A DNA stretch of 64,000 bases, taken from NCBI RefSeq assembly GCF_049532965.1, contig NZ_CP186694.1, forward strand, positions 5,518,001 through 5,582,000, in the 5' to 3' direction. The stretch's first letter is position 1; each line of letters begins with the position of its first letter. Shown piece by piece: positions 51,723-61,131 of this stretch. The position numbers were made by a program, and so were the translations under genes. This DNA is from Roseateles sp049532965. Lineage in GTDB: Bacteria > Pseudomonadota > Gammaproteobacteria > Burkholderiales > Burkholderiaceae_C. The notes under the pieces are model-generated. The model searched no databases and was not told the origin of the DNA. It worked only from the letters and a program-made list of their open reading frames with translations.

Positions 51723-53417
51723 TCATGCCGATCGCCCCTGCGTGGCGGGCGCCAGCAGACCCATCAACGCGCCCGGCGCGAAGTGGCGGTCGATGTAGTC
51801 GGCCAGCGCATCGAAGACCTGATCGAGCGGACGCACCGGCCGCTGGAACAGGGCGGCCAGCACGCGCTCGTCCTCGAACAGCCCATGCAGGTAGTGCCCC
51901 AACACCGGACCGTGCTGCCAGCCGAGCGGCTCGCCCAGGCCATCGAACAGCACCGGCCGCGCCGCCGGCAGGCCGGGGTGCTGCGCCGTGCGGCCGTGGT
52001 GGATCTCGTAGCCCCGCGCCGGCAGGCCGCCCAGCGCTGACCACGGCGCATCGAGCGACGGCGCGAAGCGGCACTCGGTCTCGCGCAGCAGCTTCTCGCG
52101 CTCGAACAGCGTGACCAACGGCAGCAGGCCGAGCCCGGGGGCATTGCCGTCAAGGCCGTGCGGATCGACCAGCGCCTCGCCCAGCATCTGCAGGCCGCCG
52201 CAGATGCCCAGCACCGGACGGCCTGCGGCCGCATGCGCCGCGATCACCACATCGAGTCGCTGGGCGCGCAGCCAGGCGAGGTCCGAGGCGACGGCCTTCG
52301 ACCCCGGCAGCACGATCCAGTCGACGCCGTCCAGCTCGGCCGGCGTGCGCGCCCAACTGAGCCGCAGGTCGGGCATGTTGCGCAGCGGCTGGAACTCGTC
52401 GAGGTTGGACAGCCGGGGGTAGGCGACCACCGCCACGCGCAGCGGGCTGCCTGCGGTCCCGAGGCCCCCCGAGGTGCGATCGTCGAAGACGCCGTCCTCT
52501 TCGGGCAGGCCATGGCCGCGCCACATCGGCAGCGTGGCGAGTGTCGGCACGCCGGTCCAGCGCTCGAGCATCTCCGGCCCCGGAGAGAGCAGCGACGCAT
52601 CGCCGCGGAAGCGGTTCAGCACGAAGCCGCGGATCAGCGCGCGCTCGTCCTCGGGCAGCAACTGATGGGTGCCGTAGAGATGGGCGAAGGCGCCGCCGCG
52701 GTCGATGTCGGTGACCAGCAGGCAGGCGGCGCCGGCTTCGCGGGCGGTGCGCATGTTCACGTAGTCGCTGCTGTGCAGGTTGATCTCGGCGGGCGAGCCT
52801 GCGCCCTCGATGACGACGACGTCGTTCTCGTCGAGCAGCTCATGAAGCGCACTGCGCGCGCGCGTCCACAGCGCCTCGCTGCGTGCGCGCCAGGGCGCGC
52901 GGCTGAGCGCCTCATCGACTTCCCCCATGACGACGACCTGCGAGGCCGTGTCCTTCTCGGGCTTGAGCAGGACGGGGTTCATGCGCACGTCGGGCTTGGC
53001 GCATGCGGCGAGGGCCTGGAAGTACTGTGCCGACCCGATCTCGCCCTGGCGCCCGGCGAGGCCTGGCACGACGCGCGCGTTGTTGCTCATGTTCTGCGCC
53101 TTGAACGGTGCCACGCGCAGTCCCTGCTTCGCGTACCACCGGCAAAGCGCCGTGGTGAGAAAGCTTTTCCCGGCCCCACTGGTGGTCCCGACCACCATGA
53201 TGGCCCGCCCCCGTCCGACGGTGACGCGCGCCCGCTCAAGGCTCTCCCGCACGCCAAGGCCCGGCGTCAGCGAGTCTCCGTGGGGCCGGAATGGGGCTTG
53301 GGGGTCCAGGAGGGATCCCCCATGCCCCGTGGAGTGCCCGCGCCTGGCCCCCCGCAGTGACGTTCCCCCCGCAAGCCCCCCGTTACCGGAAGCCGCCTTG
53401 TCCGATCCCCCGCTCAT
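51723..53417 (-). CDS. cobQ: cobyric acid synthase (amidating)
   Basis: 564 aa. An ATP-grasp-like P-loop 'IMVVGTTSGAGKSFLTTALC', 'PFKAQNMSNNARVVPG', 'MNPVLLKPEKDTASQVVVMG', 'VVIEGAGSPAEINLHSSDYV' and the glutaminase block 'PVLGICGGLQMLGEAL' (Cys nucleophile). The first 55 residues are Gly/Ser-rich and absent from most homologues. The ATG at 53417 overlaps the preceding stop by ATGA; an internal GTG near VTVGRGRAIM would give a typical N-terminus. Confidence 0.94.
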   Translation of the reverse strand: MSGGSDKAASGNGGLAGGTSLRGARRGHSTGHGGSLLDPQAPFRPHGDSLTPGLGVRESLERARVTVGRGRAIMVVGTTSGAGKSFLTTALCRWYAKQGLRVAPFKAQNMSNNARVVPGLAGRQGEIGSAQYFQALAACAKPDVRMNPVLLKPEKDTASQVVVMGEVDEALSRAPWRARSEALWTRARSALHELLDENDVVVIEGAGSPAEINLHSSDYVNMRTAREAGAACLLVTDIDRGGAFAHLYGTHQLLPEDERALIRGFVLNRFRGDASLLSPGPEMLERWTGVPTLATLPMWRGHGLPEEDGVFDDRTSGGLGTAGSPLRVAVVAYPRLSNLDEFQPLRNMPDLRLSWARTPAELDGVDWIVLPGSKAVASDLAWLRAQRLDVVIAAHAAAGRPVLGICGGLQMLGEALVDPHGLDGNAPGLGLLPLVTLFEREKLLRETECRFAPSLDAPWSALGGLPARGYEIHHGRTAQHPGLPAARPVLFDGLGEPLGWQHGPVLGHYLHGLFEDERVLAALFQRPVRPLDQVFDALADYIDRHFAPGALMGLLAPATQGRSA

Positions 53418-54538
53418 TGCGTTTCCCCTTCCGGATACGTCGTATCGAACGCCCCATGGAGCGACGGTCTTGCCGCCACCGCTGGCATGGGCGCGTGCCC
53501 AACGATGCTGCGCATTGCGGCGGCGAGAGCGTCCACGGCGGCTGGTGGCTGGACGGACACCCGCACCAGACCTGGCAGCCCGAACGACGACGCGTCCCTG
53601 AGTTTGATGCCGAGCGCCCGCAGCCCGTCGAGCAGCGGTTGAGGCGCATCCAGCCAAGGTGGTGGCAATGCGGCGAGCCAGAAGTTGGCGACGCCGCCGT
53701 CGATCTGGTCGAAGCCGACGGTGGCCAGGCGATCCCACTGCGAGGCACGCCAGTCGCGCAGCAGCGGCAGCGAGGCGTCGAGTTCTTCGCGGATGTGGCG
53801 GGTGGACCAGGCCTCGAGCAGGGCGAGGCCTTCGGCGGAGAGCACCCAGCTGGGGGCGAGTTCCGCGACCCGATCGATCCAGAGCCCGTCGCGGGGGCCG
53901 ATGAGGTAGGCGCCGCGCACGCCGGTGAGACCGAAGGCCTTGTTGGGGCAGACCAGGCGCCAGGCGCCGTCGGCGATGGCTGGCGGCAATGCGCATGCGC
54001 CGACGAGGCGCAGCGCCCCATAGGCCTGGTCGACGGCCAGTTGGGAGCCGCTCTGGCCGAGCGCGAGGGCGACGGCTGTCCACTCGTCCGTGCCGAAGCT
54101 TGCGCCGGTCGGGTTGTTGGGATCGCAGACCCAGACGAGGGACGGCAGCGTCAAGGCGTCGGCGAGCTGGAAGGCGTCCTCGTAGGTGGAGACCTGGAGT
54201 CCCAGCGCATGCGCCGCGACGGCGTAGTCGCCGAAGCCGGGCTGCGGCACCCAGACGCGCGTCATGCCGGACAGCATCGCGGCAAGGGTCAGACGGCGGA
54301 TGGCTTCCGCGCCGCCCGACGCGGGCAGCACGCGCTCGGGGTCGACCTGATGCCAGTCGCCGAGCCGCGCGCGCAGCGACGTGTAGGCCGGATCGGGATA
54401 ACGCAGCCGGTCGGCGCTCATCACCGCATCGAGCGCCGCGGGTGGCGGGCCGAGCGGATGGGCGTTGGTGGAGAAGTCGTGGATCACCGGCAGCCCCGCG
54501 TCGGTGCCGCCATGCGTGAGATGCAGGAAGCGGCTCAT
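53414..54538 (-). CDS. cobC: threonine-phosphate decarboxylase-like PLP enzyme (cobalamin)
   Basis: 374 aa PLP-dependent fold type I. 'IHDFSTNAHPLGPPPAAL', 'VLPASGGAEAIRRLTLAAML', 'VCDPNNPTGASFG', 'LAVDQAYGALRLVGACALP' and the PLP lysine in 'LVCPNKAFGLTGVRGAYL' identify the CobC (Pseudomonas)/CobD (Salmonella) family, which makes aminopropanol phosphate for the nucleotide loop. ATGA overlaps join it to cbiB upstream and cobQ downstream. Confidence 0.9.
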   Translation of the reverse strand: MSRFLHLTHGGTDAGLPVIHDFSTNAHPLGPPPAALDAVMSADRLRYPDPAYTSLRARLGDWHQVDPERVLPASGGAEAIRRLTLAAMLSGMTRVWVPQPGFGDYAVAAHALGLQVSTYEDAFQLADALTLPSLVWVCDPNNPTGASFGTDEWTAVALALGQSGSQLAVDQAYGALRLVGACALPPAIADGAWRLVCPNKAFGLTGVRGAYLIGPRDGLWIDRVAELAPSWVLSAEGLALLEAWSTRHIREELDASLPLLRDWRASQWDRLATVGFDQIDGGVANFWLAALPPPWLDAPQPLLDGLRALGIKLRDASSFGLPGLVRVSVQPPAAVDALAAAMRSIVGHAPMPAVAARPSLHGAFDTTYPEGETQ

Positions 54539-55527
54539 GGCGCGCCTCCGCCGACGGCGCCCAGGCTGCCGCTGATCGCGAGCCCGAGGCCGCCCCGCAG
54601 CGCCGCCGCGCCGATCGCCATCGCCGCCGCCAGCACCCACATCGCGCCGGCCGCGATGCGCTGCGCCGCAGAGATGTCCTCGGCCACGACGCCGGTACCC
54701 GCCGCATTCAGCCGGTAATGGCCCGGCTTGCTGAGCACGCGCCCCAGCCGCAGCGCCATCGCGCCCATTGGCCAGCCGCTGTTGGGAGAGGGCGTCAGGG
54801 CCGCTTCCCGCCATAGCGGCCTCAGCAGCGCGGGCCGCAGCGCCACGATCGCGAGGCCCGTCAGCCGGGCCGGGATCCAGGACAGCGCGTCGTCCGCGCG
54901 CGCGGCCCACTTGCCGGCCCATTCCCAGCGGCCGCGATAGCCCCACATCGCGTCGGCCGTGTTGGCGAAGCGATAGACCGCCGCGCCGGGCAGCCCTGCG
55001 ACCATGAACCAGAACAGTGGCGCGATGACCGAATCGTTGAGGTTCTCGGCCAGCGTTTCGATCGCGGTCTCGCGCACCTCGACAGCGGACAGCGTCGTCG
55101 TGTCACGGCTCACCAGGCGGGACAGGCGCGCCCGGCCCTCCTCCAGCGAGCGCTGCAGCGCCGCTTCCACGGCGCCCACTTCGTCGCGCAGCATGCGCCA
55201 CGCGAGCAAGGGCTTGAGTGCCAGGCCGACCAGCAGCGCGGCGACCGCCAGGTGTCCGATGCCGCGCCAGGGCTCGACGCCGGCGATCACCGCCAGCTCG
55301 ATCGCCACCGCGATCGCGGCCACTCCCGCTGCGCCCAGCATCCATACCAGCGCACCGCCGAGGAAGGCGGCCTTCGGCGACATCGCGCACAGGCGGTCGC
55401 CGAAAAGCCCGAGGAAGCGCCCCATCCACACGACCGGATGCACCCGCGCCGGCGGTTCGCCGAAACAGCGGTCGAGCAGCAGCGCGACTGGAATCGCGAG
55501 GGCGGGCAACCAGGGCATCGGGTTCAT
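54535..55527 (-). CDS. cbiB: adenosylcobinamide-phosphate synthase, membrane protein
   Basis: 330 aa, CbiB/CobD family, inner membrane. 'LLLDRCFGEPPARVHPVVWM' (motif DxxxGDPPxxxHPVxxxG), 'TLSAVEVRETAIETLAENLN', 'DSVIAPLFWFMVAGLPGAAV' and 'NTADAMWGYRGRWEWAGKWA' are characteristic. Attaches aminopropanol phosphate to cobyric acid. Stop overlaps the next start. Confidence 0.95.
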   Translation of the reverse strand: MNPMPWLPALAIPVALLLDRCFGEPPARVHPVVWMGRFLGLFGDRLCAMSPKAAFLGGALVWMLGAAGVAAIAVAIELAVIAGVEPWRGIGHLAVAALLVGLALKPLLAWRMLRDEVGAVEAALQRSLEEGRARLSRLVSRDTTTLSAVEVRETAIETLAENLNDSVIAPLFWFMVAGLPGAAVYRFANTADAMWGYRGRWEWAGKWAARADDALSWIPARLTGLAIVALRPALLRPLWREAALTPSPNSGWPMGAMALRLGRVLSKPGHYRLNAAGTGVVAEDISAAQRIAAGAMWVLAAAMAIGAAALRGGLGLAISGSLGAVGGGAP

Positions 55528-55578
55528 GAAGGCGTGACGATGGACAAGGGTGAACGAAGCAGGCCGGGAGCTTGGTGG

Positions 55579-56148
55579 TCAATCCTCGATGCCGCGCTGT
55601 GCGGGCACGCCGGCCTTGAAGTGGTGCTTCACCATCGTCATCTCGGTCACCGTGTCGGCCAGGTCGATCAACTCTTGCGGCGCGCCGCGGCCCGTCAGGC
55701 AGACATGCACGTGAGCGGGGCGCTCGCGCAGCGTCTCCAGCACCGGCTCCAGCGGCAACCAGCCGTAGCGCAGCGGATACATGATCTCGTCGAGCACGAC
55801 GAGGAAGTGCTCCCCGCCCAGGATGGTCGCCTTCGCCCGCTCCCAGCCGTCGCGGGCCAGCTGCGCGGAGTGGTCCAGGTCCTTGCTCTTCCACGAGAAG
55901 CCGTCGCCCAGTCCCTCGACCGGCACGCCGATCTGTTCGAACAGCCGATGTTCGCCGAAGCGTGCGCTCGGCACCTTCATGAACTGGTAGATGTGGACCT
56001 TCTTGCCGCGTCCGTGCGCGCGCAGCGCCAGACCGAAGGCCGCCGTGCTCTTGCCCTTGCCGTTGCCGGTGTGGACCAGCACCAGGCCGCGGCGCTCGCC
56101 GCTCGGGATGATGCGCTCGCGGTCGACGGGCGGTTGTTCGATTTCCAT
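55579..56148 (-). CDS. cobO: cob(I)yrinic acid a,c-diamide adenosyltransferase
   Basis: 189 aa. P-loop 'LVLVHTGNGKGKSTAAFGLA' and 'FLVVLDEIMYPLRYGWLPLE' match CobO/BtuR-type (CobA) transferases that add the upper adenosyl ligand. Lies between cobN and cbiB on the same strand. A start at 56148 (MEIEQPPVDRER) leaves 32 nt after cobN. Confidence 0.95.
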   Translation of the reverse strand: MEIEQPPVDRERIIPSGERRGLVLVHTGNGKGKSTAAFGLALRAHGRGKKVHIYQFMKVPSARFGEHRLFEQIGVPVEGLGDGFSWKSKDLDHSAQLARDGWERAKATILGGEHFLVVLDEIMYPLRYGWLPLEPVLETLRERPAHVHVCLTGRGAPQELIDLADTVTEMTMVKHHFKAGVPAQRGIED

Positions 56149-56180
56149 GTCGGGGCTCCAGAGGACTGATCGGTGCCTGT

Positions 56181-59100
56181 TCAGGCGGTGCCGAGCGGTG
56201 ATGGCGAGAAGTGTGGCGGTGCGGGCCGCTGGGCGGGCGTGCGCCGCGATTGCCACAGCGCGCCGCCGCACATCAGCAGCGCCATGGCGACCCATGCGAG
56301 CGCCTGCTCCAGCGAGCGCTGCGTCGCCGCGCGTGGCGGGGGCGGCGTCTCGGGGACACGTTGCAAGGCCAGGCCCCGCACCGTCGGTACCGCGGGCGCA
56401 GCGGGTGCCGCGGGCTGCGCGCGGGCAGGCGCCTTGGCGGACGGGCGGGCCGCTGTGGCGGGCGCAGCGGGCCGCACGGCGGGCACGGCGCTGGGCAACT
56501 GGTCGGCCGTCCATCGCCGCACCGCCGCCAGTTCATTGCTCAGCGGCGCCGCGGCCGTCAGCTCGCGGTACAGCGTCGCCAGCGTCTGCTTCGTCGCCGC
56601 ATCCGGCTTCCAGTAGCCCATGCGGTCGGCCTGCACCAGCCGCTCCAGCGCCTGCGCATAGGCCTGCGGGTTCTGCTTGAGCCATTCCGGCACGCCGATG
56701 CGGTGCTTGTCCTTGACCAGGACGTCGAAGAAGCTCTGCCAGTGGTCCGGCCGCACCGTGCCCGGCGCGATGTGCTGCCAGCCGAAGCTGTACTGCACCG
56801 CCTTGAGCACCTGCAGCGCACCGGCCCAGCCCTCGGCCTTCTGCGCCTGCAGCCAGCCGGGGTGCAGGTAGCGGCTCTGCATCTCCAGCGCGATCGCCTG
56901 TGCCGCGGTCTCGGTGTGCTGTTCCGCGGCGTCCTGCAACTGGCTCACATGGAGCGCGACGCCACGCGTGTTGCCGGCGACCTTCGCGGCCGCCGCGAGT
57001 CCGCCGAGGTACTGGAACGGGTCGTCGCTGCTGACCATCGCGTAGAGGTGGCTGCTGCGCGACATCAGCGCCGCGTCGGTGTGGCGCAGGTGCGCGCCGA
57101 GCGCCTGGCGCGCCTCGCCCGCCGGCACCGCCAGGGGCTCGCCCTCGACGTAGGGCTGGCTCATCGTCGACAGGAACAGCTGGCCCAGGCGCGGATCGGT
57201 CTGGCCGTCCGTGCTTTTCAGTCCGTTGTCCTGCACCGCCGCCGAGATGCCGGTGCCGTAGTCGCCCGCCGGATTGCCGAAGACCCGCGCCTGTGCGAGC
57301 GCCTGCGCCTGGGCCGGACGCAGGCCCGCCCGGCGCAGTTCCGCCGCGACGGTGCGGTTGTTGGCGGCGATGGCGTTGTCCGGCTCCGCCGCGCCGGTCG
57401 CGGCCACTGCCTGGTCGATCAGCTTCATCAGCGCCGGGAACTGGTCCCGGTAGGAGCCGGTGATCGACAGCAGCACGTCCACGCGCGGACGGCCCAGCTC
57501 GGCGGGCGTGAGCAACTTGACCGACGTCGGCCGGCCGGTCGCATCCCAGACGGGCGTCGCGCCGAGCGCCACCAGCGCCTGTGCTTCCATCACGCCCTGG
57601 TGCCGCAGCGTCTCGCCGGCCCACAGCGACAGCGCGAGCCGCCGCGGCGCGGTGCCTGCGCGCGCCTGATCGTCGTACCAGCGCTTGAACAGCGCCTGCG
57701 CCGCCTCGAACGCCTGCTTCGTCGGCAGCCGGTTCGGGTCCAGGCCGGTGAGGTTGCGGCCGGTGGGCAAGCTCTCCGGATTGCGCAGCAGGTCGCCGCC
57801 ATAGGCTGCGGGCAGGAAGCGGCCGTCGAGCGCGCGCAGCAGGCCGGGCATCTCGCCTTCGGTGCTCAGGCGGGCCGCCATCTCCTGCGCGCGCAGCGCG
57901 AGCTGGTACAGCGCCGCCGAATCGATCGGCTTGCGCGCCGCGCGGTTCGGCACGAAACCGTCGCCGCAGGCTTCGCTCGCGAGCGGCGCCGCCGATGCCG
58001 CCATCGAAGGGGCCAGTGCCACCGATGCCACCGAGGCCTCCGATGCCGCCTTCGCCGGCACGCAGGCCGACGGCCGCAGGTCCAGCTTGCTGGCCGCCTC
58101 GGCGTCCTTCAGCGCGACGTCCAGCCATCGCGCCGGCCGCGCCTTCGCCACGCCTTCATGGTTGATCAGGAAAGCCTCGTCGATGTCCTCGCCGAGCGCT
58201 TCGATCAGCGGCACGCGCAGCAGTTGCAGGATCGATCCGCGCCGCTGGTCCTCGTCCGGGATGACGCCGAACACCGCCAGCCCTTTCGGCTGCGAGCTCT
58301 GCGCCAGCCGGTCCAGATACGGATGCAGCAACTCCAGGTAGCCGCTGAAGTCGGCCGCGATCTGCTCGGCGGTCCAGCCGAGGTCGCGGTGCAGGTTGTG
58401 CTCGACGAACTGCTGGACCATCTGCCGCTCGAGCCCCTGCCGGGTCGGTCCGGGGTCGACGGTCTCCCACTCGTGCATCAGCTCATGCATGTGGGCCATC
58501 TGCGCGTTGAAGCCCGCGGGCGCGAAGCTCGGTGTCCGGTGGCTCACCATCAGCGCGCGGCCGCGGCGCTTGGCGGTCAGCGCCTCGCCGAGGTTGTCGA
58601 CGATGTACGGATAGATCACCGGCACGTCGCCCAGCGGCAGCCACACTGGATCGAGGACGTCCGGACCGCGCAGCTTGCCCGGTGCCCATTCCTGCGTGCC
58701 GTGCGTGCCGAAGTGGATCACCGCGTCCGCCTGCCGCGCCCACAAGTAGGTGGCGAGGTAGTGATGCGACAGCGGCGTCCGGCTGCGGTGCATGAACGGA
58801 TCCTGGCCGTTGCGCAGCGTCTCCTCGCGCGGCGGCTGCGGCAGCACGGTCAGCGCGCCCAGCTGCAGACGCGGGATGACGAACACCGGCTCGCCCGCGA
58901 CGCGGATCACGTAGCGGCTGCTCGCTGGCGGTCCCCAGCGGTCGACGATGGGGTCGCGCACGGACTTGGGCAGGGCGTTGAACCAGGCGGTGTAGCGCGC
59001 GAGCGGCAGCGGCTGCGCCTGGCCCGCCGCCAGCAGCGCGGCCAGGTCGGTGCCCGGGTAGTACGCGGACAGCAAGGGCTTGAGCGCCGAGATCCAGTCC

Positions 59101-60326
59101 GCCTCGCCCATCGGCGTGACCGCGTAGCCGGCGTCCTGCAGGCCGCGGCTGACGCGTTCCAGGCTGCGCGGCACGTTGAGGAAGGACGCGCCGAAGTTGC
59201 TGCCCCCGGGCGGGTAGTTGTAGACGAAGGCCACGAGCCGCTTCTCGGCATTCGGCCGGGTCTGCAGCGCGACCCAGCGGGCCGCCTTGGCGGCCACGCT
59301 GGCGGCCTGCCGCTCGATGAGCTCCGGCTCCCCGCCTTTCGGATGCGCCACGACGACGACGGGATCGATCAGGCCAGCGGCCTCCGGCTGTGCGAAATAG
59401 AACGGGATGTCCGATTGCGCCAGGCCGGTCTCACTGCCTTCCCACGCGGCGGCCGCGTCCTGCCGGTAGGGCTGCGCCTGCAGCACGGGCACGCCCCAGC
59501 GCTCGAACGTGGGTTGCAGGCTCGCGCCCTGCGGCAGCAGGCTGTGGTTGACGATCACGCGCGCCTGCACCTGGCCGTCGCGCTCGAGCAGCTCCGACAG
59601 CGGCTTGTCGCTCAACTGCCCGCTGAACGCGGCGTAGGCCAGCAGGCCACGCTCGCGGAACATCGCGAGCCAGCGGTCCACCCACTCGGTGTTGCCCTGG
59701 ACGAAGTGATAGCGGTGCAGCAGCAGCGCGACCGGTTCGCCGCTCAATCCCTGCTGGCGGGCCCACGCGCGGAACTCGGCGGCATCGGCAAAAAGCCGCG
59801 GCGCGCCCGGGTAATGGATGCCCCGTTGCGGCACGAGCCGAGGAGCGTCCAGGGACGGCATCGGCTGGCCCGTCAACTGCGCACGGGCGATCATGAAGGC
59901 CGCGCGGGTGTTGGCCGGTCCGCCGGCTTGCAGGTAGGCGCGCAGGTCGCGGTCGGCGGGGCCCGGTTCTCCGGCCGGGATCCACAGCACGCGCTGGGCG
60001 GGCAGGGCGCGGCGTTGCAGCGCGGCATCGGCGATCTGGTGCAGGCGGGCCTCGGCGGTCGAATGCGGCGCGTCGATCCACACCAGGTCCGCGTCGCGCA
60101 GCGCGCGCTCCAGGGCCGGGTCGGGGTCGAGCGCGGTGCCACGCAGCGGGTACTCCAGCTGGTGCACGTCGAAGCCGGCGGCGCGGCCCTCGCGCTCGAT
60201 CAGCGCGTGCTTGGCGGCGGGCGTGATGTCGACGCTCAGGAACAGCAGGCGCGGCGCGGCGCTCACCGCCAGCGGCAGGCAGAGCAGGGCCGTCGCCAGC
60301 CGCGCCATCCGGGCGACCAGGCTCAT
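56181..60326 (-). CDS. cobN: CobN-type cobaltochelatase subunit with signal peptide and C-terminal anchor
   Basis: 1381 aa. The CobN/BchH domain is complete: 'VYNYPPGGSNFGASFLNVPR', 'HYLATYLWARQADAVIHFGT', 'HGTQEWAPGKLRGPDVLDPV', 'GTGISAAVQDNG' and 'LHVSQLQDAAEQHTETAAQA'. The unusual parts are a Sec-like signal peptide at residues 1-23 ('LATALLCLPLAVSAAPRLLF'), an Ala/Ser-rich insertion near 755-805, and a C-terminal Pro/Ala linker followed by one TM ('ALAWVAMALLMCGGALWQSR') and a short cytosolic tail. So the bulk should sit in the periplasm, anchored to the inner membrane. CobS/CobT (AAA) partners are not here; instead the gene overlaps DUF2149 and ExbB-like genes. Confidence 0.9.
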   Translation of the reverse strand: MSLVARMARLATALLCLPLAVSAAPRLLFLSVDITPAAKHALIEREGRAAGFDVHQLEYPLRGTALDPDPALERALRDADLVWIDAPHSTAEARLHQIADAALQRRALPAQRVLWIPAGEPGPADRDLRAYLQAGGPANTRAAFMIARAQLTGQPMPSLDAPRLVPQRGIHYPGAPRLFADAAEFRAWARQQGLSGEPVALLLHRYHFVQGNTEWVDRWLAMFRERGLLAYAAFSGQLSDKPLSELLERDGQVQARVIVNHSLLPQGASLQPTFERWGVPVLQAQPYRQDAAAAWEGSETGLAQSDIPFYFAQPEAAGLIDPVVVVAHPKGGEPELIERQAASVAAKAARWVALQTRPNAEKRLVAFVYNYPPGGSNFGASFLNVPRSLERVSRGLQDAGYAVTPMGEADWISALKPLLSAYYPGTDLAALLAAGQAQPLPLARYTAWFNALPKSVRDPIVDRWGPPASSRYVIRVAGEPVFVIPRLQLGALTVLPQPPREETLRNGQDPFMHRSRTPLSHHYLATYLWARQADAVIHFGTHGTQEWAPGKLRGPDVLDPVWLPLGDVPVIYPYIVDNLGEALTAKRRGRALMVSHRTPSFAPAGFNAQMAHMHELMHEWETVDPGPTRQGLERQMVQQFVEHNLHRDLGWTAEQIAADFSGYLELLHPYLDRLAQSSQPKGLAVFGVIPDEDQRRGSILQLLRVPLIEALGEDIDEAFLINHEGVAKARPARWLDVALKDAEAASKLDLRPSACVPAKAASEASVASVALAPSMAASAAPLASEACGDGFVPNRAARKPIDSAALYQLALRAQEMAARLSTEGEMPGLLRALDGRFLPAAYGGDLLRNPESLPTGRNLTGLDPNRLPTKQAFEAAQALFKRWYDDQARAGTAPRRLALSLWAGETLRHQGVMEAQALVALGATPVWDATGRPTSVKLLTPAELGRPRVDVLLSITGSYRDQFPALMKLIDQAVAATGAAEPDNAIAANNRTVAAELRRAGLRPAQAQALAQARVFGNPAGDYGTGISAAVQDNGLKSTDGQTDPRLGQLFLSTMSQPYVEGEPLAVPAGEARQALGAHLRHTDAALMSRSSHLYAMVSSDDPFQYLGGLAAAAKVAGNTRGVALHVSQLQDAAEQHTETAAQAIALEMQSRYLHPGWLQAQKAEGWAGALQVLKAVQYSFGWQHIAPGTVRPDHWQSFFDVLVKDKHRIGVPEWLKQNPQAYAQALERLVQADRMGYWKPDAATKQTLATLYRELTAAAPLSNELAAVRRWTADQLPSAVPAVRPAAPATAARPSAKAPARAQPAAPAAPAVPTVRGLALQRVPETPPPPRAATQRSLEQALAWVAMALLMCGGALWQSRRTPAQRPAPPHFSPSPLGTA

Positions 60327-60664
60327 GGCTGCGGCGCCTGCGGGGCGTTGCCCGCTTCGGGGACGTAGATGATGCTGCCGTCCTTCAGGCGGTAGGCGAC
60401 GCCGGCGCGTTCGCCCTGGCCTTCGGCGCTGCCGCCGTTGCCGCGGTACTTGATCTCCTGGCCGTCCTTGCGCACGACGATCTCCATGCCCGGCTGCCCG
60501 GGGTTGCGGATCACCGTCTCGTCCGCGTGCGACTGCTGTTGCAGCGCGACCGCCGTCAGCAGCGCCACGACCAGCACCAGGAACACGTCCACCAGGTTCA
60601 CCGCGGACAGCATCGGGTCGTCGTCCTCCTCGGCGAGGATGGACAGGCGGCGGCCGGCGCTCAT
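60323..60664 (-). CDS. DUF2149 protein, ExbD-like partner
   Basis: 113 aa. One TM near 25-43 ('NLVDVFLVLVVALLTAVALQ') after a cytosolic 'LAEEDDDPMLSAVNLVDVFL', then a periplasmic part with 'GMEIVVRKDGQEIKYRGNGG'. Single N-terminal anchor plus periplasmic domain and the conserved Asp in the TM region (VNLVDVF) is the ExbD/TolR/MotB build. ATGA overlaps with the ExbB-like gene and with cobN. Confidence 0.88.
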   Translation of the reverse strand: MSAGRRLSILAEEDDDPMLSAVNLVDVFLVLVVALLTAVALQQQSHADETVIRNPGQPGMEIVVRKDGQEIKYRGNGGSAEGQGERAGVAYRLKDGSIIYVPEAGNAPQAPQP

Positions 60665-61122
60665 GCCCAGCCCTTCTCGGCCTTGATGGCGAGCAGCTCC
60701 GCCAGCAGCCAGCGGCGGCGGATCGAGTACACCACCAGCGCGATCGCCGCCGCGGCCAGCGCCAGCACGACGCCGGAGAACGCTGAGCTGAAGACCGCCA
60801 GCGCCTGCTGCCCCTGGCCCGCCGCGACGCTCTGCAGCGCCGGTCCGAGCGGCACCATCGTCGCGATCAGGCCCAGCAGCGGCGCGACGCGGCCCAGCAG
60901 GCGCGGCGCCTCCAGGCTGCGGACGATCTGCAGCTCCAGGCCCTCGAGGTTGCTGCGCTCATCGACGCGCAGCAGCCGGTAATCGGGCCGGCGGCGTTGC
61001 AGCGCCTCCATCAGCGTCGCCCCCGCGGTCCACAGCGCGTAGACAAACCCCAGGGCGACGAGGATCAGCACCGGCCACAGCAGGGCCTGCGCGATATGGG
61101 CGAAACCGGATTCGAGCAGCAT
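60661..61122 (-). CDS. MotA/TolQ/ExbB family proton-channel protein
   Basis: 153 aa with three TM segments ('ALLWPVLILVALGFVYALW', 'VAPLLGLIATMVPLGPALQS', 'SGVVLALAAAAIALVVYSIR'), and the family signature 'LLGLIATMVPLGPALQSVAA'. ExbB-type proteins use the proton motive force to drive a partner across the envelope. Coupled by ATGA to DUF2149, and through it to cobN. Confidence 0.9.
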   Translation of the reverse strand: MLLESGFAHIAQALLWPVLILVALGFVYALWTAGATLMEALQRRRPDYRLLRVDERSNLEGLELQIVRSLEAPRLLGRVAPLLGLIATMVPLGPALQSVAAGQGQQALAVFSSAFSGVVLALAAAAIALVVYSIRRRWLLAELLAIKAEKGWA

Positions 61123-61131
61123 GGTCAGGAC

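Noticed and set aside
51723..54707. 994-codon frame that could be read as a cobC/cobQ fusion protein
   Set aside because: The frame upstream of 53417 is a different reading frame from the real cobC gene and has no similarity to it; cobQ starts at an ATGA overlap.
56211..60368. 1385-codon open frame antisense to cobN
   Set aside because: High-GC genes produce long shadow frames. The translation is rich in Arg/Ala/Gly with no domain, and cobN on the opposite strand is a complete family member.
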